From assembly GCF_000956535.1 (NCBI RefSeq), contig NZ_JYIY01000075.1, forward strand, positions 1 through 64,000: a stretch of 64,000 nt of DNA. Reading direction: 5' to 3'. This DNA is from Microbacterium ginsengisoli (GTDB lineage Bacteria; Actinomycetota; Actinomycetes; Actinomycetales; Microbacteriaceae). Shown here piece by piece: positions 52,768 to 60,891 of the stretch. The notes under the pieces were generated by a model. That model did no database searches and was not told where the DNA came from. It was given only the letters and a program-made list of their open reading frames with translations. The translations under genes were made by a program, and so were the position numbers. How positions within the stretch are numbered: position 1 is the first letter of the stretch; every line of letters starts with the position of its first letter.

Positions 52768-53772
52768 ATGACGGTCGGGTGGGGCGCCGACATCCTCGGC
52801 GACGGATTCATGCAGCTCAGCCTGCCCCTCGGGGAGGACTCCGAGGGTGCGGTGGTCGCCACCCTGGTGCGTGCGGTGCCTGAGCGGGGGCCGGCGTCGT
52901 GGTTCGCCGCAAGGCCGCTCGGAGACGTCGATGTGCTCTACGTGCACGGGTGGTCGGACTACTTCTTCCAGACGAGGCTCGCCCGATTCTGGACCTCCCG
53001 CGGTGCCCGCTTCTTCGCCCTGGATCTTCGCAAGTACGGACGCAGCCTCCGGCCCGGGCAGACCCCCGGGTACGTGACCGACCTCACGACCTACGACGAG
53101 GACATCGCCGCAGCCCTCGGCGCCATGGGTCGCGACGGCGAGGGGCGGCATCCGCATCGCCGGCTCGTGCTGCTCGGGCACTCGACCGGAGGCCTGACCC
53201 TGAGCCTGTGGGCCGACCGGCATCCGCGGGCGGCGGCAGCCGTGATCCTGAACAGTCCGTGGCTCGAGTTCCAGCTGCCGGGGCGTCGGCGCAGTGCGCT
53301 CGCCCCGGTCGTCGGCATCGGGGCCCGGATGCGTCCATACGAGACCGTGCCGCAGGTGGATCTCGGCTTCTACACACGGGCGCAGCGCGAGGTGGCCGAC
53401 CCGACCGATCCGGTGTCGATCGATCTCGACTGGCGTCCTGAGCAGACGATGGCGGTGCACACCGGGTGGCTGAACGCGATTCTCGCGGGGCACGCGCGCG
53501 TCGAGGCGGGGCTGCGCATCGACGCGCCAGTGTGTGTGCTGCTGTCGGCGCGCAGCGCCGTGCCCACCCGGTGGAGCGAGGAGCTCACCCGTGCCGACAG
53601 CGTGCTCGTGGTCGACGACATCGCCCGTGCGGCGGTGCAGCTCGGCTCGTCGGTGACGGTCGAGCGCATCGAGGGTGCGTTGCACGACGTCTTCCTGTCG
53701 CGCCACGATGCCCGCGAGGAGGCGTACGCGCGTCTCGCGCGCTGGGTCGGCGGAGTGCTCGCGCGGGCGTAG
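52768..53772 (+). CDS. Alpha/beta hydrolase (lysophospholipase/serine aminopeptidase-like)
   Basis: The 334-residue protein has an alpha/beta hydrolase core: DVLYVHGWSDYFFQTRLARFW near residue 54 (oxyanion), the nucleophile LLGHSTGGLTLSLWADRHP near 131, an acid in the VLVVDDIARAA region near 275 and the His in EGALHDVFLSRHDAREEA near 300. It resembles monoglyceride lipase and Hydrolase_4 proteins. The role is unknown. The region before residue 50 is an extra cap with a charged loop. It is monocistronic with a leaderless start and is divergent from ltrA. Confidence 0.83.
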   Translation: MTVGWGADILGDGFMQLSLPLGEDSEGAVVATLVRAVPERGPASWFAARPLGDVDVLYVHGWSDYFFQTRLARFWTSRGARFFALDLRKYGRSLRPGQTPGYVTDLTTYDEDIAAALGAMGRDGEGRHPHRRLVLLGHSTGGLTLSLWADRHPRAAAAVILNSPWLEFQLPGRRRSALAPVVGIGARMRPYETVPQVDLGFYTRAQREVADPTDPVSIDLDWRPEQTMAVHTGWLNAILAGHARVEAGLRIDAPVCVLLSARSAVPTRWSEELTRADSVLVVDDIARAAVQLGSSVTVERIEGALHDVFLSRHDAREEAYARLARWVGGVLARA

Positions 53773-53811
53773 CCGGCGTCGCGCACGGGCGGTCGGCCGC
53801 GCGCGCTCGAC

Positions 53812-54720
53812 TTACGCGGCGAGGCGGGTCGGCGCCGGCCAGCCGCCGGTCGTGACCACGTCGCCGACGGCCGACACGAGGCGGGCGGGGGCGACGTCGG
53901 CGAGCCACGCGGGCGCCTCGGTGCCGCGGATGATCGCGGCCGTCGACAGGGCGTTCGCCTCCACGCAGCTGCGCGCCGCGACCGTCACGGTGCGCCACAC
54001 CTCGGGCGCCGGCTCTCCGGTGCGCGGGTCGACGATGTGATGGATGTCGCGTCCCGCCCGCTGCCACCGGCGATGAAGAAGACTGGATGTCGCGATGCCC
54101 GCGCCCGCGCGCAGGGTGACCTGGTCGATCGGCTCGCCCGCGGCATCCTGCACCGTCACCTGCCAGCCGCCGACCGGCTCGGGGCCGGCGCAGGCGATGT
54201 CGCCGCCGAGGGAGAGCAGCACGCCGCAGTCGTACGCGACGGCGACGGCGGCTGCCACGCGATCGGCGGCGAGCGCCTTCGCGGTCGCGCCGAGGTCGAG
54301 GGAGAGGTGCGCGGGCACGGTCAGCAGGTCGCCGTCGAGCGTGATGCGGCGCCACCCGGGGGTGTGACGCACGACGACGCGGATGGGCCGGTCGTCGTCG
54401 AGGATCAGGCGGATGTCGCGGTCGTAGCCGAGGGCGTCCATCGCGGTGCGCACGGTGGGGTCGACGAGTCCGCCGGTCAGCTCGGCGGCCTTGAGGGCGG
54501 CGCGCACGAAGTCGGCGAGCGTGGCGCTCACACGCACTCCGTCCGGCAGCCGGTCGGAGATGCGGTTGAGTTCGGATGTCGCGTCGAACCGGTCGACCGC
54601 GGCGGCGATGATCGCGAGCTCGCGCTGCGCGACCTCGATCGCCATCGGGAGGGCGTCGTCGCGGGTGACCACGAGGCGGGCGTCGGTCGACCACAGCGCC
54701 CACTCGTGCGCGGCGGTCAT
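53812..54720 (-). CDS. apbE: FAD:protein FMN transferase
   Basis: ApbE attaches FMN covalently to Thr or Ser of flavoproteins outside the membrane. The 302-residue protein has AAAVDRFDATSELNRISD near residue 40, TGGLVDPTVRTAMDALGYDRD near 82 and DLGATAKALAADRVA near 141 (flavin and Mg region). It continues with LLSLGGDIACAGP near 166, HHIVDPRTGEPA near 218 and VEANALSTAA. No signal peptide is seen, which is common in the actinobacterial group. Its usual partner, an FMN-binding-domain protein, is missing here. Instead a Ser/Thr-rich protein ends in the four bases ATGA that start apbE. Confidence 0.91.
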   Translation of the reverse strand: MTAAHEWALWSTDARLVVTRDDALPMAIEVAQRELAIIAAAVDRFDATSELNRISDRLPDGVRVSATLADFVRAALKAAELTGGLVDPTVRTAMDALGYDRDIRLILDDDRPIRVVVRHTPGWRRITLDGDLLTVPAHLSLDLGATAKALAADRVAAAVAVAYDCGVLLSLGGDIACAGPEPVGGWQVTVQDAAGEPIDQVTLRAGAGIATSSLLHRRWQRAGRDIHHIVDPRTGEPAPEVWRTVTVAARSCVEANALSTAAIIRGTEAPAWLADVAPARLVSAVGDVVTTGGWPAPTRLAA

Positions 54721-55061
54721 CGTGAGCCCGACGTCGTGCCGTGCGAGGTGGTGCCGGATCCGCTCGAGACCGAGCCGGAGTTCGAGCTGGTCGATCCGCT
54801 GCTCGAGCTCGAGCTCGAACCGGACGACGTCGTGCCCGAGTTAGTGGTGCCCGACGACGACGTGCTCGATCCGGATGTGCCCGTGCTCGACGTCCCCGTG
54901 CTCGAGGTCCCCGTGCTCGAGGACGACGTCGAGGTCGTGCTCGTTCCGCTCCACTCGGTCGCGACCGCGGGGGCGGCGGCGATCAGCACGCCCGCTCCGG
55001 CTGAGATCACCGCGGCGGTCGCGAGGGTCGCCCGCAGCTTCGCCTTCTCACTTCTGCGCAT
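54717..55061 (-). CDS. Ser/Thr-rich exported or membrane-anchored protein coupled to apbE
   Basis: This 114-residue protein has a basic start (MRRSEKAKLRATL), a hydrophobic segment at about residues 13-33 ending in PAVATEWS that could be a signal peptide or an anchor, and then about 75 residues composed almost only of Ser, Thr and Gly with some Asn (TSSTGTSSTGTSGSS). I see no FMN_bind domain or flavinylation motif of the DxxSGAT type, although FMN-binding partners of ApbE often have this same anchor and Ser/Thr linker. It may therefore be the linker part of such a protein that lost its domain, or a dense O-modification target. The stop overlaps the apbE ATG by four bases. Confidence 0.72.
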   Translation of the reverse strand: MRRSEKAKLRATLATAAVISAGAGVLIAAAPAVATEWSGTSTTSTSSSSTGTSSTGTSSTGTSGSSTSSSGTTNSGTTSSGSSSSSSSGSTSSNSGSVSSGSGTTSHGTTSGSR

Positions 55062-55161
55062 CGGATGCTCCTTCCGTTGTGAAAGAAGCGTGCGCGTCGC
55101 ACTGATGCGCTCCCGAGGTCTGAGCCGGGCGGGCGGGGAGAGAACGCTATGCGATTGCTGT

Positions 55162-55185
55162 GACGGGATGCCGCGGCATCCGGTC
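55162..55185 (-). terminator. GGATGCC palindrome after yajQ
   Basis: The 16-bp core GGATGCCGCGGCATCC at 55166-55181 is extended by GAC/GTC on the two sides after one mismatch. It begins three bases beyond the yajQ stop on the minus strand. The hairpin would end yajQ transcription before the Ser/Thr-rich gene. Confidence 0.6.
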
Positions 55186-55187
55186 GA

Positions 55188-55676
55188 TCACCGATAGTTG
55201 ACGAACTGCAGGTCGACGTCGAGGTCGGCGGCCTTGAGGAGGCGCTGCACTTCCTGTAGGTCGTCGCGCGACTTCGAGGTCACGCGCAGCTCGTCGCCCT
55301 GGATCTGGCTCTTCACGGTCTTGGGGCCCTCGTCGCGGATGATCTTGCCGATCTTCTTCGCGTTCTCCTGCGAGATGCCTTCCTTGAGGCTCGAGGTGAT
55401 GCGGTACTCCTTGCCGCTGGCGACGGGGTCCCCGGAGTCGAGCGACTTCAGCGAGATGCCGCGCTTGATGAGCTTCGACTGGAACACGTCGAGCACGGCC
55501 TTCGCGCGCTCCTCGCTGTTCGCCTTGATGAGGATCTGCTCGCCGCTCCACGCGATCGACGCGTCGGTGCCCTTGAAGTCGTAGCGCTGCTCGACCTCTT
55601 TGTGCGCCTGGTTGAGGGCGTTGTCGGCCTCCTGACGATCGATTTTGCTGACGATATCGAAGGAGCTGTCTGCCAT
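55188..55676 (-). CDS. YajQ-family nucleotide-binding protein
   Basis: The 162-residue protein matches YajQ throughout: [20 protein letters not shown] at the start, [16 protein letters not shown] near residue 28, [11 protein letters not shown] near 73, [27 protein letters not shown] near 121 and the ending VDLQFVNYR. Some YajQ proteins bind cyclic di-GMP (in Xanthomonas) and act with regulators; others bind tRNA or nucleotides. The role in actinobacteria is open. TAGACT lies seven bases before the ATG, so the message is probably leaderless. The FusB-like gene is divergent. Confidence 0.94.
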   Translation of the reverse strand: MADSSFDIVSKIDRQEADNALNQAHKEVEQRYDFKGTDASIAWSGEQILIKANSEERAKAVLDVFQSKLIKRGISLKSLDSGDPVASGKEYRITSSLKEGISQENAKKIGKIIRDEGPKTVKSQIQGDELRVTSKSRDDLQEVQRLLKAADLDVDLQFVNYR

Positions 55677-55689
55677 GCCCGCGAGTCTA
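55677..55689 (-). promoter_or_regulatory. Leaderless -10 of yajQ
   Basis: TAGACT, seven bases, ATG on the minus strand, divergent from the same hexamer at 55736. Confidence 0.65.
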
Positions 55690-55735
55690 TCCGCGGCATG
55701 TGGCGGCGTCCCGAGCCGGGGCGCTGCCCGGTTCG

Positions 55736-55748
55736 TAGACTGGTCGGC
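55736..55748 (+). promoter_or_regulatory. Leaderless -10 of the FusB-like gene
   Basis: TAGACT, seven bases, ATG. It and the yajQ -10 form a divergent pair using the same hexamer. Confidence 0.65.
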
Positions 55749-56228
55749 ATGCACGCGCTCACCGAGAACGATTTGCGCGCCGCGTTCGTGAACGCCTCGA
55801 CCGACGACCTGCGTCTGCTGGCCCTGCCGCACGACTTCCCGATCCTCGACTGGGACCACCTCGACTTCCTCGCCTGGCGCGACCCCGAGAACCGGGACCG
55901 CGGCTACCTCGTCGCCGAACGCGACGGCTCTCCGCACGGGGTCGTGCTGCGCGCGGCATCCTCGTCGTCACGCGGACATGTGGGCCTGTGCAACCTCTGC
56001 CACACGATGCAGCCGGGCAACCAGGTGACGCTCTTCTCGGCGCGACTTCCGGATGCCTCGGGGTCGAGCGTCGGCACCTACATCTGCGCCGATCTCAGCT
56101 GCCACGAGAACGTGCGGCTGGCGGCGCCGCTGGCGCCGGGCGAGATCCGGGCGAGCGTCGACGTGCGCATCGACGGCACGAAGGAGCGGGCGGAGTCGTT
56201 CGTCGCCCGCGTCGCCGAGCGCGTCTGA
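55749..56228 (+). CDS. FBP/FusB-like zinc-finger protein (elongation factor G-binding type)
   Basis: The 159-residue protein ends in a treble-clef zinc finger with Cys81 and Cys84 ([11 protein letters not shown]) and Cys113 and Cys118 ([16 protein letters not shown]), the arrangement of the C-terminal domain of FusB. FusB frees EF-G from fusidic acid-stalled ribosomes. The N-terminal half (residues 1-75) is helical but lacks clear similarity to the FusB helical bundle. Chromosomal copies are common in actinobacteria and their normal job in translation is not established. The start fits the TAGACT promoter. Confidence 0.8.
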   Translation: MHALTENDLRAAFVNASTDDLRLLALPHDFPILDWDHLDFLAWRDPENRDRGYLVAERDGSPHGVVLRAASSSSRGHVGLCNLCHTMQPGNQVTLFSARLPDASGSSVGTYICADLSCHENVRLAAPLAPGEIRASVDVRIDGTKERAESFVARVAERV

Positions 56229-56297
56229 CACGCCCCGCGTGCGGTGGCGCCCTGCGCTCCGCGCTGACAGAGTGGGCACGACTGCGAAGGAGCATCC

Positions 56298-57218
56298 ATG
56301 GCCGCTGAATCCCGGGTCGTCGTGATCGGCGACGCGCTCATCGACGAACTGCGCGACGACAGCGGGGTGCGCGAGTTCGTCGGCGGTGCGGCCCTGAACG
56401 TCGCGGTCGGACTGTCGCGTCTCGGCGTGCCGACGAGCCTCATCGCGATGATCGGCGACGACGAGCCGGGGGAGCGCATCCGCGGGTTTCTCGCCGACTA
56501 CGGGGTCGAGCTGATCGCCTCCGCGTCGCCGCACGGCACCTCGCGCGCGGTCAGCACGCGCAGCGCCGGCGGCGAGCCGACCTACGTCTTCAACACGGCC
56601 GCCCAACAGCGGCGAGTCGTCTACGGCGCCGCCGAGCGTGCGGCCATCGCCGCCGCGCCGCTCGTCGCGATCAGCTGCGTGCCGTTCGACGACCGCGCCC
56701 AGACCGACGAGTTGATCGACGCGGTGGCCGCGGCATCCGTCGTCGCCATCGATCCGAATCCTCGCGCCGGCATGCTGCACGACCGCGACGAGTTCGTGCG
56801 CGGGTTCGAGCGCGCGGCTGCGGGGGCGACCCTCGTCAAGGTGGGCGACGACGACGCCGAGCTGCTCTACGGCATCTCCCTCGATGCGCTCACCGACCGA
56901 CTCGTCGGCCTCGGCGTCGGGGCGGTGCTCGCGACCCGCGGTTCTGCGGGCGCGCGCATCGTCGCCGGGGGCGCCGATGTGTCGCTGCCCGTCTCGGCCC
57001 TGCCGGGACGCATCGTCGACACGATGGGAGCCGGCGATGCGGTGCTCGCGTCGGTCGCGGCATCCGTCATCGAGGGGCGTCCGGAGAGCGGCGACGCGTG
57101 GCGCGCGGTGCTGCAGCGGGCGATGGATGTCGCGGCCGCGACCTGCCGCGTCGAGGGCGCCCTGCTGCGGCTCCCCGAGTCGCTGGGCGGCATCGACCTC
57201 GACCGCATCGGCACCTGA
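56298..57218 (+). CDS. PfkB-family carbohydrate kinase (fructokinase/ribokinase-like)
   Basis: The 306-residue kinase begins VVVIGDALIDELRD with the family's first signature, then EFVGGAALNVAVGLSRLGVP near residue 28, and VAIDPNPRAGML near 150. The ATP/anion-hole signature GRIVDTMGAGDAVLASV near 236 contains the catalytic Asp in GAGD. The substrate is probably a ketose or nucleoside but cannot be fixed. A Shine-Dalgarno AAGGAG sits about eight bases before the ATG, so it has a short leader. No sugar transporter or other catabolic gene is adjacent. Confidence 0.88.
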   Translation: MAAESRVVVIGDALIDELRDDSGVREFVGGAALNVAVGLSRLGVPTSLIAMIGDDEPGERIRGFLADYGVELIASASPHGTSRAVSTRSAGGEPTYVFNTAAQQRRVVYGAAERAAIAAAPLVAISCVPFDDRAQTDELIDAVAAASVVAIDPNPRAGMLHDRDEFVRGFERAAAGATLVKVGDDDAELLYGISLDALTDRLVGLGVGAVLATRGSAGARIVAGGADVSLPVSALPGRIVDTMGAGDAVLASVAASVIEGRPESGDAWRAVLQRAMDVAAATCRVEGALLRLPESLGGIDLDRIGT

Positions 57219-57236
57219 GCGCACACCCGGGCCGAT

Positions 57237-57265
57237 TTCGACACGGACCGCATCGCGGGTAAGAT
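57237..57265 (+). promoter_or_regulatory. Promoter of tRNA-Tyr
   Basis: TTCGAC at 57237-57242 and TAAGAT at 57260-57265 are separated by 17 bp, an ideal spacing. Transcription would start near 57272, about 42 nt before the mature tRNA. This is one of few promoters in the window with a recognisable -35. Confidence 0.65.
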
Positions 57266-57313
57266 CGGAGATCGCGCCTCCGGTCGACTGAAAAAGCCGG
57301 GCGGGTGCGCCAT

Positions 57314-57395
57314 GGCAGGTTACCCAAGCGGCCAAAGGGATCTGATTGTAACTCAGCCGGCTCAGCCTTCGGGGGTTCGAATCCCTCACCTGCCA
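57314..57395 (+). tRNA. tRNA-Tyr (anticodon GTA)
   Basis: The 82-nt gene has the acceptor stem GGCAGGT/ACCTGCC, an anticodon loop TTGTAAC with GTA, a long class II variable arm (CCGGCTCAGCCTTCGG region) and a T arm with TTCGAAT. CCA is not encoded. The anticodon stem has one T-C mismatch at its outer pair, and base 38 is C rather than the usual A, but the rest is regular. It is preceded by a promoter and followed by a strong terminator. Confidence 0.93.
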
Positions 57396-57400
57396 CCCCA

Positions 57401-57438
57401 GAACGGGCCTCGCATGTCGAGGCCCGTTCCTCGTTTTT
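57401..57438 (+). terminator. Intrinsic terminator after tRNA-Tyr
   Basis: GAACGGGCCTCG pairs perfectly with CGAGGCCCGTTC around a 5-nt loop and is followed by CTCGTTTTTC. The stem of 12 bp with a T-run is a textbook factor-independent terminator. Confidence 0.92.
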
Positions 57439-57464
57439 CCGGGCGGATGTCCCGCCCCGCCCGT

Positions 57465-57477
57465 ATGCTCGGGCGCG
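57465..57477 (+). promoter_or_regulatory. Leaderless -10 of the short reading frame before the YdeI gene
   Basis: TATGCT, seven bases, then GTG at 57478. The GTG opens a nine-codon frame, not the YdeI gene itself. Confidence 0.6.
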
Positions 57478-57506
57478 TGACCGCGGCATCCGGATTCGAC
57501 CAATGA
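57478..57506 (+). CDS. Nine-codon leaderless upstream reading frame
   Basis: The frame GTG-ACC-GCG-GCA-TCC-GGA-TTC-GAC-CAA-TGA, listed here from 57478 with its stop ending at about 57506, encodes MTAASGFDQ. It starts at the leaderless distance from TATGCT and its stop overlaps the ATG of the YdeI gene as ATGA. Ribosomes that load on the leaderless end would finish at the YdeI start, so the peptide probably serves to couple translation. A GGCATCC motif lies inside it. No stable function of the peptide itself is suggested. Confidence 0.5.
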
Positions 57507-58084
57507 CCGACATCGAGGTGTTCGTCGTCGTCGACGTCGCCGCGTGGCGGGAATGGCTGGTCGCTCACGATGACGAGTCCGACGGGGTGTGGTTGGCGCT
57601 CGCCAAGAAGGGCGTGACCGAGCCGACCTCCCTCGTCTACCAGGAGGCGCTCGAAGAGGCGCTGTGCAGCGGCTGGATCGACGGGCAGAAGCGCTCGAAC
57701 GACGAGGCCACCTTCCTGCAGCGCTTCACCCCGCGCCGCAAGCGATCGATGTGGTCGGCCCGCAACGTCGAGATCGTCGAACGACTCATCGCCGATGCGC
57801 GCATGCGCGCGCGTGGCCAGATCGAGATCGATGCGGCACAGTCCGACGGTCGCTGGAATCGCGCATACGCCGGGGCGGCGACCGCGGAGGTGCCCGACGA
57901 CCTCGTCGCCGCGCTCGCCGCGGCCGGCCCGACCGCCGTCGAGACCTTCGCCACGGCGAACGCGAACAACCGCTACGCAGTGCTGCACCGCCTCATGACC
58001 GCCACCACGGCCGAGACTCGCGCCGCGCGACTCGACCGGCTGGTCGCGCAGTTCGCGCGCGGTGAGCGTCCGCACCCCCAGTAG
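57503..58084 (+). CDS. YdeI/OmpD-associated family protein
   Basis: The 193-residue protein matches the YdeI-like family: AWREWLVAHDDESDGVWLALAKKG near residue 13, SLVYQEALEEALCSGWIDGQKR near 44, FLQRFTPRRKRSMWSARNVEIVERLI near 72 and DGRWNRAYAGAA near 115. It contains the YdhG/DUF1801-like helical repeat but no enzyme signature. E. coli YdeI is linked to acid and antimicrobial peptide tolerance, and the actinobacterial role is unknown. No Shine-Dalgarno precedes its ATG. The only apparent way to start it is re-initiation from the nine-codon frame that overlaps it, or a short leader from the same promoter. Confidence 0.87.
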   Translation: MTDIEVFVVVDVAAWREWLVAHDDESDGVWLALAKKGVTEPTSLVYQEALEEALCSGWIDGQKRSNDEATFLQRFTPRRKRSMWSARNVEIVERLIADARMRARGQIEIDAAQSDGRWNRAYAGAATAEVPDDLVAALAAAGPTAVETFATANANNRYAVLHRLMTATTAETRAARLDRLVAQFARGERPHPQ

Positions 58085-58204
58085 CCCTCCCCGTACGCTT
58101 CCCGCTGGCGATCATCCACAGCGGGACGTCATCGTCCTGGGCCGCGGGGACGCCGCATGCCACGATGGGGGCAGCGCGACCGACCCGCAGAACGGATCCC
58201 TCTC

Positions 58205-59155
58205 ATGACGCAGCCGACGCCCGCCACCCCGCCCGCCGCCAACGGGTCGACCTCGTCCCCACTGGTGCGTGCATCGATCTGGGTCGCCATCGGCGCACTC
58301 ATCGCCGCAGCAATCGTGAGCGTCGTCTGGGTGCTCGTGGGCAACCAGAACGGCCTCATCGGGCGGGCGTTCCTCACGATCTTCCTGCTCGCCGCATTCG
58401 CCGGGGTCTCGATCCTCGAGGCGCGGCTGTCATCGCGGCGTCCGGTGTGGTTCGTGCTGGTCAGCATGACGGTGTGGGTCGTGACGCTGCTCATCGGCGC
58501 GATCTTCATCTGGATGCCGGCAGGCTCCGCGCAAAGCGGCTACGACGATCCATACGGCAGCGGCTCCAACCCGCTCGTCCCTTCGTATGACGGTGTCGAC
58601 CCGCTTCTCGGCGCGCAGCGCACCTTCTCGTTCTTTCTCGTGGTGCTGATCCTCCAGCTCGCCGTGCTGCACGTGCGCCTCTACGTGAAGGCATGGCTGC
58701 GGTTCCGCACGTCGTTCACCACGGTCACGTCTCTCGCGACCATCGCCTTGGTCGGCATCCTCGCCGTGCTGCTGGTGCTCCCGCTCGTGCTGCAGGAGTT
58801 CCTGCGCTTCCACGACATCTACTGGCGCCTCACGGTCGCCGTCGCCATCCTCGCCGCCGTCGGCACCGCCCTCGTGCCGCTCGTGACCGTGCTGTTCGCG
58901 CCGCGGACTCCCAAGCCCCTGGTGGCGGGGCCCCCGCCCGGATGGCCGACCTACGCCGACCGGGTCACGCCGCTGCCTCCCCTGCCGAACGGCACGCCGG
59001 ACTGGAACGCGTACTACACGGGCCGGCCCAGCTATCCCGCTCCGGGCTCCGCCCCCGCTGCGGCACCGGCGCCCACGGCTCCCGTCGCTGCGCCGACCGG
59101 TGACCCGACGCTTCCGCCGCGCCCTCCGCTGCCGCCGCAGACGCCCACGGAGTGA
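58205..59155 (+). CDS. Membrane protein with Pro/Ala-rich cytoplasmic tail, function unknown
   Basis: I do not recognise it. The 316-residue protein has a short polar N terminus and about six predicted helices: residues 24-46, 54-72, 80-103, then 140-165, 175-200 and 208-230. A loop near 104-138 (GSAQSGYDDPYGSGSNPLVPSYDG) joins the two halves. The tail from about residue 235 is Pro/Ala-rich with PPPGWPTYADR and repeated PAP units, likely disordered. An ATG at 58157 would add 16 residues, but the one at 58205 gives a more usual start before the first helix. No neighbour indicates a role. Confidence 0.68.
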   Translation: MTQPTPATPPAANGSTSSPLVRASIWVAIGALIAAAIVSVVWVLVGNQNGLIGRAFLTIFLLAAFAGVSILEARLSSRRPVWFVLVSMTVWVVTLLIGAIFIWMPAGSAQSGYDDPYGSGSNPLVPSYDGVDPLLGAQRTFSFFLVVLILQLAVLHVRLYVKAWLRFRTSFTTVTSLATIALVGILAVLLVLPLVLQEFLRFHDIYWRLTVAVAILAAVGTALVPLVTVLFAPRTPKPLVAGPPPGWPTYADRVTPLPPLPNGTPDWNAYYTGRPSYPAPGSAPAAAPAPTAPVAAPTGDPTLPPRPPLPPQTPTE

Positions 59156-59215
59156 CCGCCGGGTCGCACACCCACGGTCAGATCGCGCCCTCCCCGCGTG
59201 ACCCGACTCGGCGAC

Positions 59216-59245
59216 GGGCCGCGCGACCCGATGGAACCGCGGCCC
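59216..59245. terminator. Hairpin between converging genes
   Basis: GGGCCGCG (59216-59223) and CGCGGCCC (59238-59245) are perfect 8-bp arms around a 14-nt loop. A second small hairpin, CTGAACC/GGTTCAG, lies at 59250-59266, just over the stop of the oxidoreductase. With no T-run the terminator role is tentative. Confidence 0.45.
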
Positions 59246-59262
59246 GCGACTGAACCTGGGGT

Positions 59263-60828
59263 TCAGGCCTCGAGCAGCTCCCGCGCCGCCATCGCCGCGT
59301 TGTGACCGCCGATGCCGCTGACCGCGCCACCTCGCACCGCGCTCGATCCGCACAGCAGCACCCCCTCGACGCCTGACGCGACGCCCCAGCGGGCGGGTGC
59401 GGCATCCGGGGCGTCATCGAGCCACGGCCACGACAACGGGCCGTGGAAGATGTCGCCGCCGACCATGCCGAGTGAGCGTTCGAGATCGTCGGTCGTGCGC
59501 GCCTCGATGCACGGCGACCCGTCGGGCGCGATCCACAGGCAGTCCTCGATCGGTTCGTCTAGCACCGCGTTCAGCGACCGGATCGCCGCGGACTGCACCT
59601 CGTCGCGCGCGCCCGCGGCGTCGCGTCCGGTCACCAGCGCGTGCGGCACCTGCAGCCCGAACAGCGTCAGGGTCTGGGCGCCGGCGCTGCGCAGCTCGGG
59701 TCCGAGGATCGACGGGTCCGTCAGCGAATGACAGTAGATCTCCGCCGGCAGCGGATCGGGCACGCGACCGGCGCGCGCCGTGGCGTACGCGGCATCCAGA
59801 TCGCTCATCCGCTCGTTCACGTGGAAGGTTCCCGCGAACGCCGCCTCGGGGGCCACGGATGTGTCGCGCAGCCGCGGCAGTCGACGCAGCAGCATGTTGA
59901 CCTTCACCTGCGCGCCGGCCGGACGAGAGACAGCGGATGCCTCGCCCCCACCGGCCGTCACCAGATCGGCGAGAACGGCGGCCCCCACGCCCGACAGCAC
60001 GAGCCTCCCGCGCACCACCCGCCCATCGGCGCAGCGCACCTCGCCGTCGGGTGACACGCTCGTCACCTCCGCGCGCGTGCGCACCTCGGCACCCGCCTCG
60101 CGGGCTGCCCGCTCCATCTCGGCGCTGACCCGGCCCATGCCGCCGACGGGCACGTCCCAGTCGCCGGTGCCGCCACCGATCACGTGATAGAGGAAGCACC
60201 GGTTCTGGGCGAGAGAGGGGTCGTCCGACCATGACGACGTGCCGATGAGCCCGTCGGTGAGAGCGACCCCGCGCATCAGATCGGTCAGGAGACTCGCGCG
60301 CACGAGCTCGCCGAGAGGTCGCTCGGTCACCTGCTCCCACAGTTCGTCGTCGCCGAGCCGCGCGCGCACCGTCGCCGCCGTCGGCAGCGGCTCGGTCATC
60401 GTCGGGAACACCGCCGTCGCGAGCGGCGCGAGCCTGGTGAGCAGGTCGCGATAGCGGGAGGCCTCCTCCGGGTCGCCCGTCGTGGCGGTCATCGAGCGGG
60501 CGGTGGCCGCGGCATCCTGCGTGTCGACCAGCACGCCCCGTGACGGGTCAGCCGGGTCTGGTGTGTAGGACGAGTAGCGCCGGCGTCGCAGCTCGACGCG
60601 CAGGCCCAGGTCGTCGACGATGCGGCGGGGGAGCAGGCTCACCAGGTACGAGTAGCGCGAGAGTGAGGCATCCACGCCCGCCCACGGGCGCTCTGAGACG
60701 GCGGCGCCGCCGAGATGCGCGAGCCGCTCGAGGATGACGACCGAGCGTCCAGCCCGGCCGAGGTAGGCGGCCGCGACGAGGGCATTGTGGCCGCCGCCGA
60801 TGATCACGACATCGTGCGTGGGGGTCAT
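59263..60828 (-). CDS. PYROXD2/phytoene desaturase-like FAD oxidoreductase
   Basis: The 521-residue flavoprotein opens with the dinucleotide-binding fold VVIIGGGHNALVAAAYLGRAGRSVVILER (residues 7-35) and the typical GGAAVSERPWAGVDASLSRYSYL that follows. It ends with the second FAD contact VLLCGSSAVRGGAVSGIGGHNAAMAARELL. The middle (residues 200-330) has GGTGDWDVPVGGMGRVSAEMERAAREAGAEVRT, as in CrtI-type desaturases. No carotenoid genes are near, so it belongs to the wider PYROXD2 group with unknown substrate. TAGCGT sits six bases before the ATG and the same hexamer serves the divergent phosphatase. Confidence 0.86.
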   Translation of the reverse strand: MTPTHDVVIIGGGHNALVAAAYLGRAGRSVVILERLAHLGGAAVSERPWAGVDASLSRYSYLVSLLPRRIVDDLGLRVELRRRRYSSYTPDPADPSRGVLVDTQDAAATARSMTATTGDPEEASRYRDLLTRLAPLATAVFPTMTEPLPTAATVRARLGDDELWEQVTERPLGELVRASLLTDLMRGVALTDGLIGTSSWSDDPSLAQNRCFLYHVIGGGTGDWDVPVGGMGRVSAEMERAAREAGAEVRTRAEVTSVSPDGEVRCADGRVVRGRLVLSGVGAAVLADLVTAGGGEASAVSRPAGAQVKVNMLLRRLPRLRDTSVAPEAAFAGTFHVNERMSDLDAAYATARAGRVPDPLPAEIYCHSLTDPSILGPELRSAGAQTLTLFGLQVPHALVTGRDAAGARDEVQSAAIRSLNAVLDEPIEDCLWIAPDGSPCIEARTTDDLERSLGMVGGDIFHGPLSWPWLDDAPDAAPARWGVASGVEGVLLCGSSAVRGGAVSGIGGHNAAMAARELLEA

Positions 60829-60840
60829 GGCCTCACGCTA
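60829..60840 (-). promoter_or_regulatory. Leaderless -10 of the FAD oxidoreductase gene
   Basis: TAGCGT, six bases, ATG on the minus strand. Confidence 0.68.
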
Positions 60841-60891
60841 GCGGTCCGCCCTGCGGCGTCACCGACGGGCCGGATGCCGCGGCCCGGGCGA

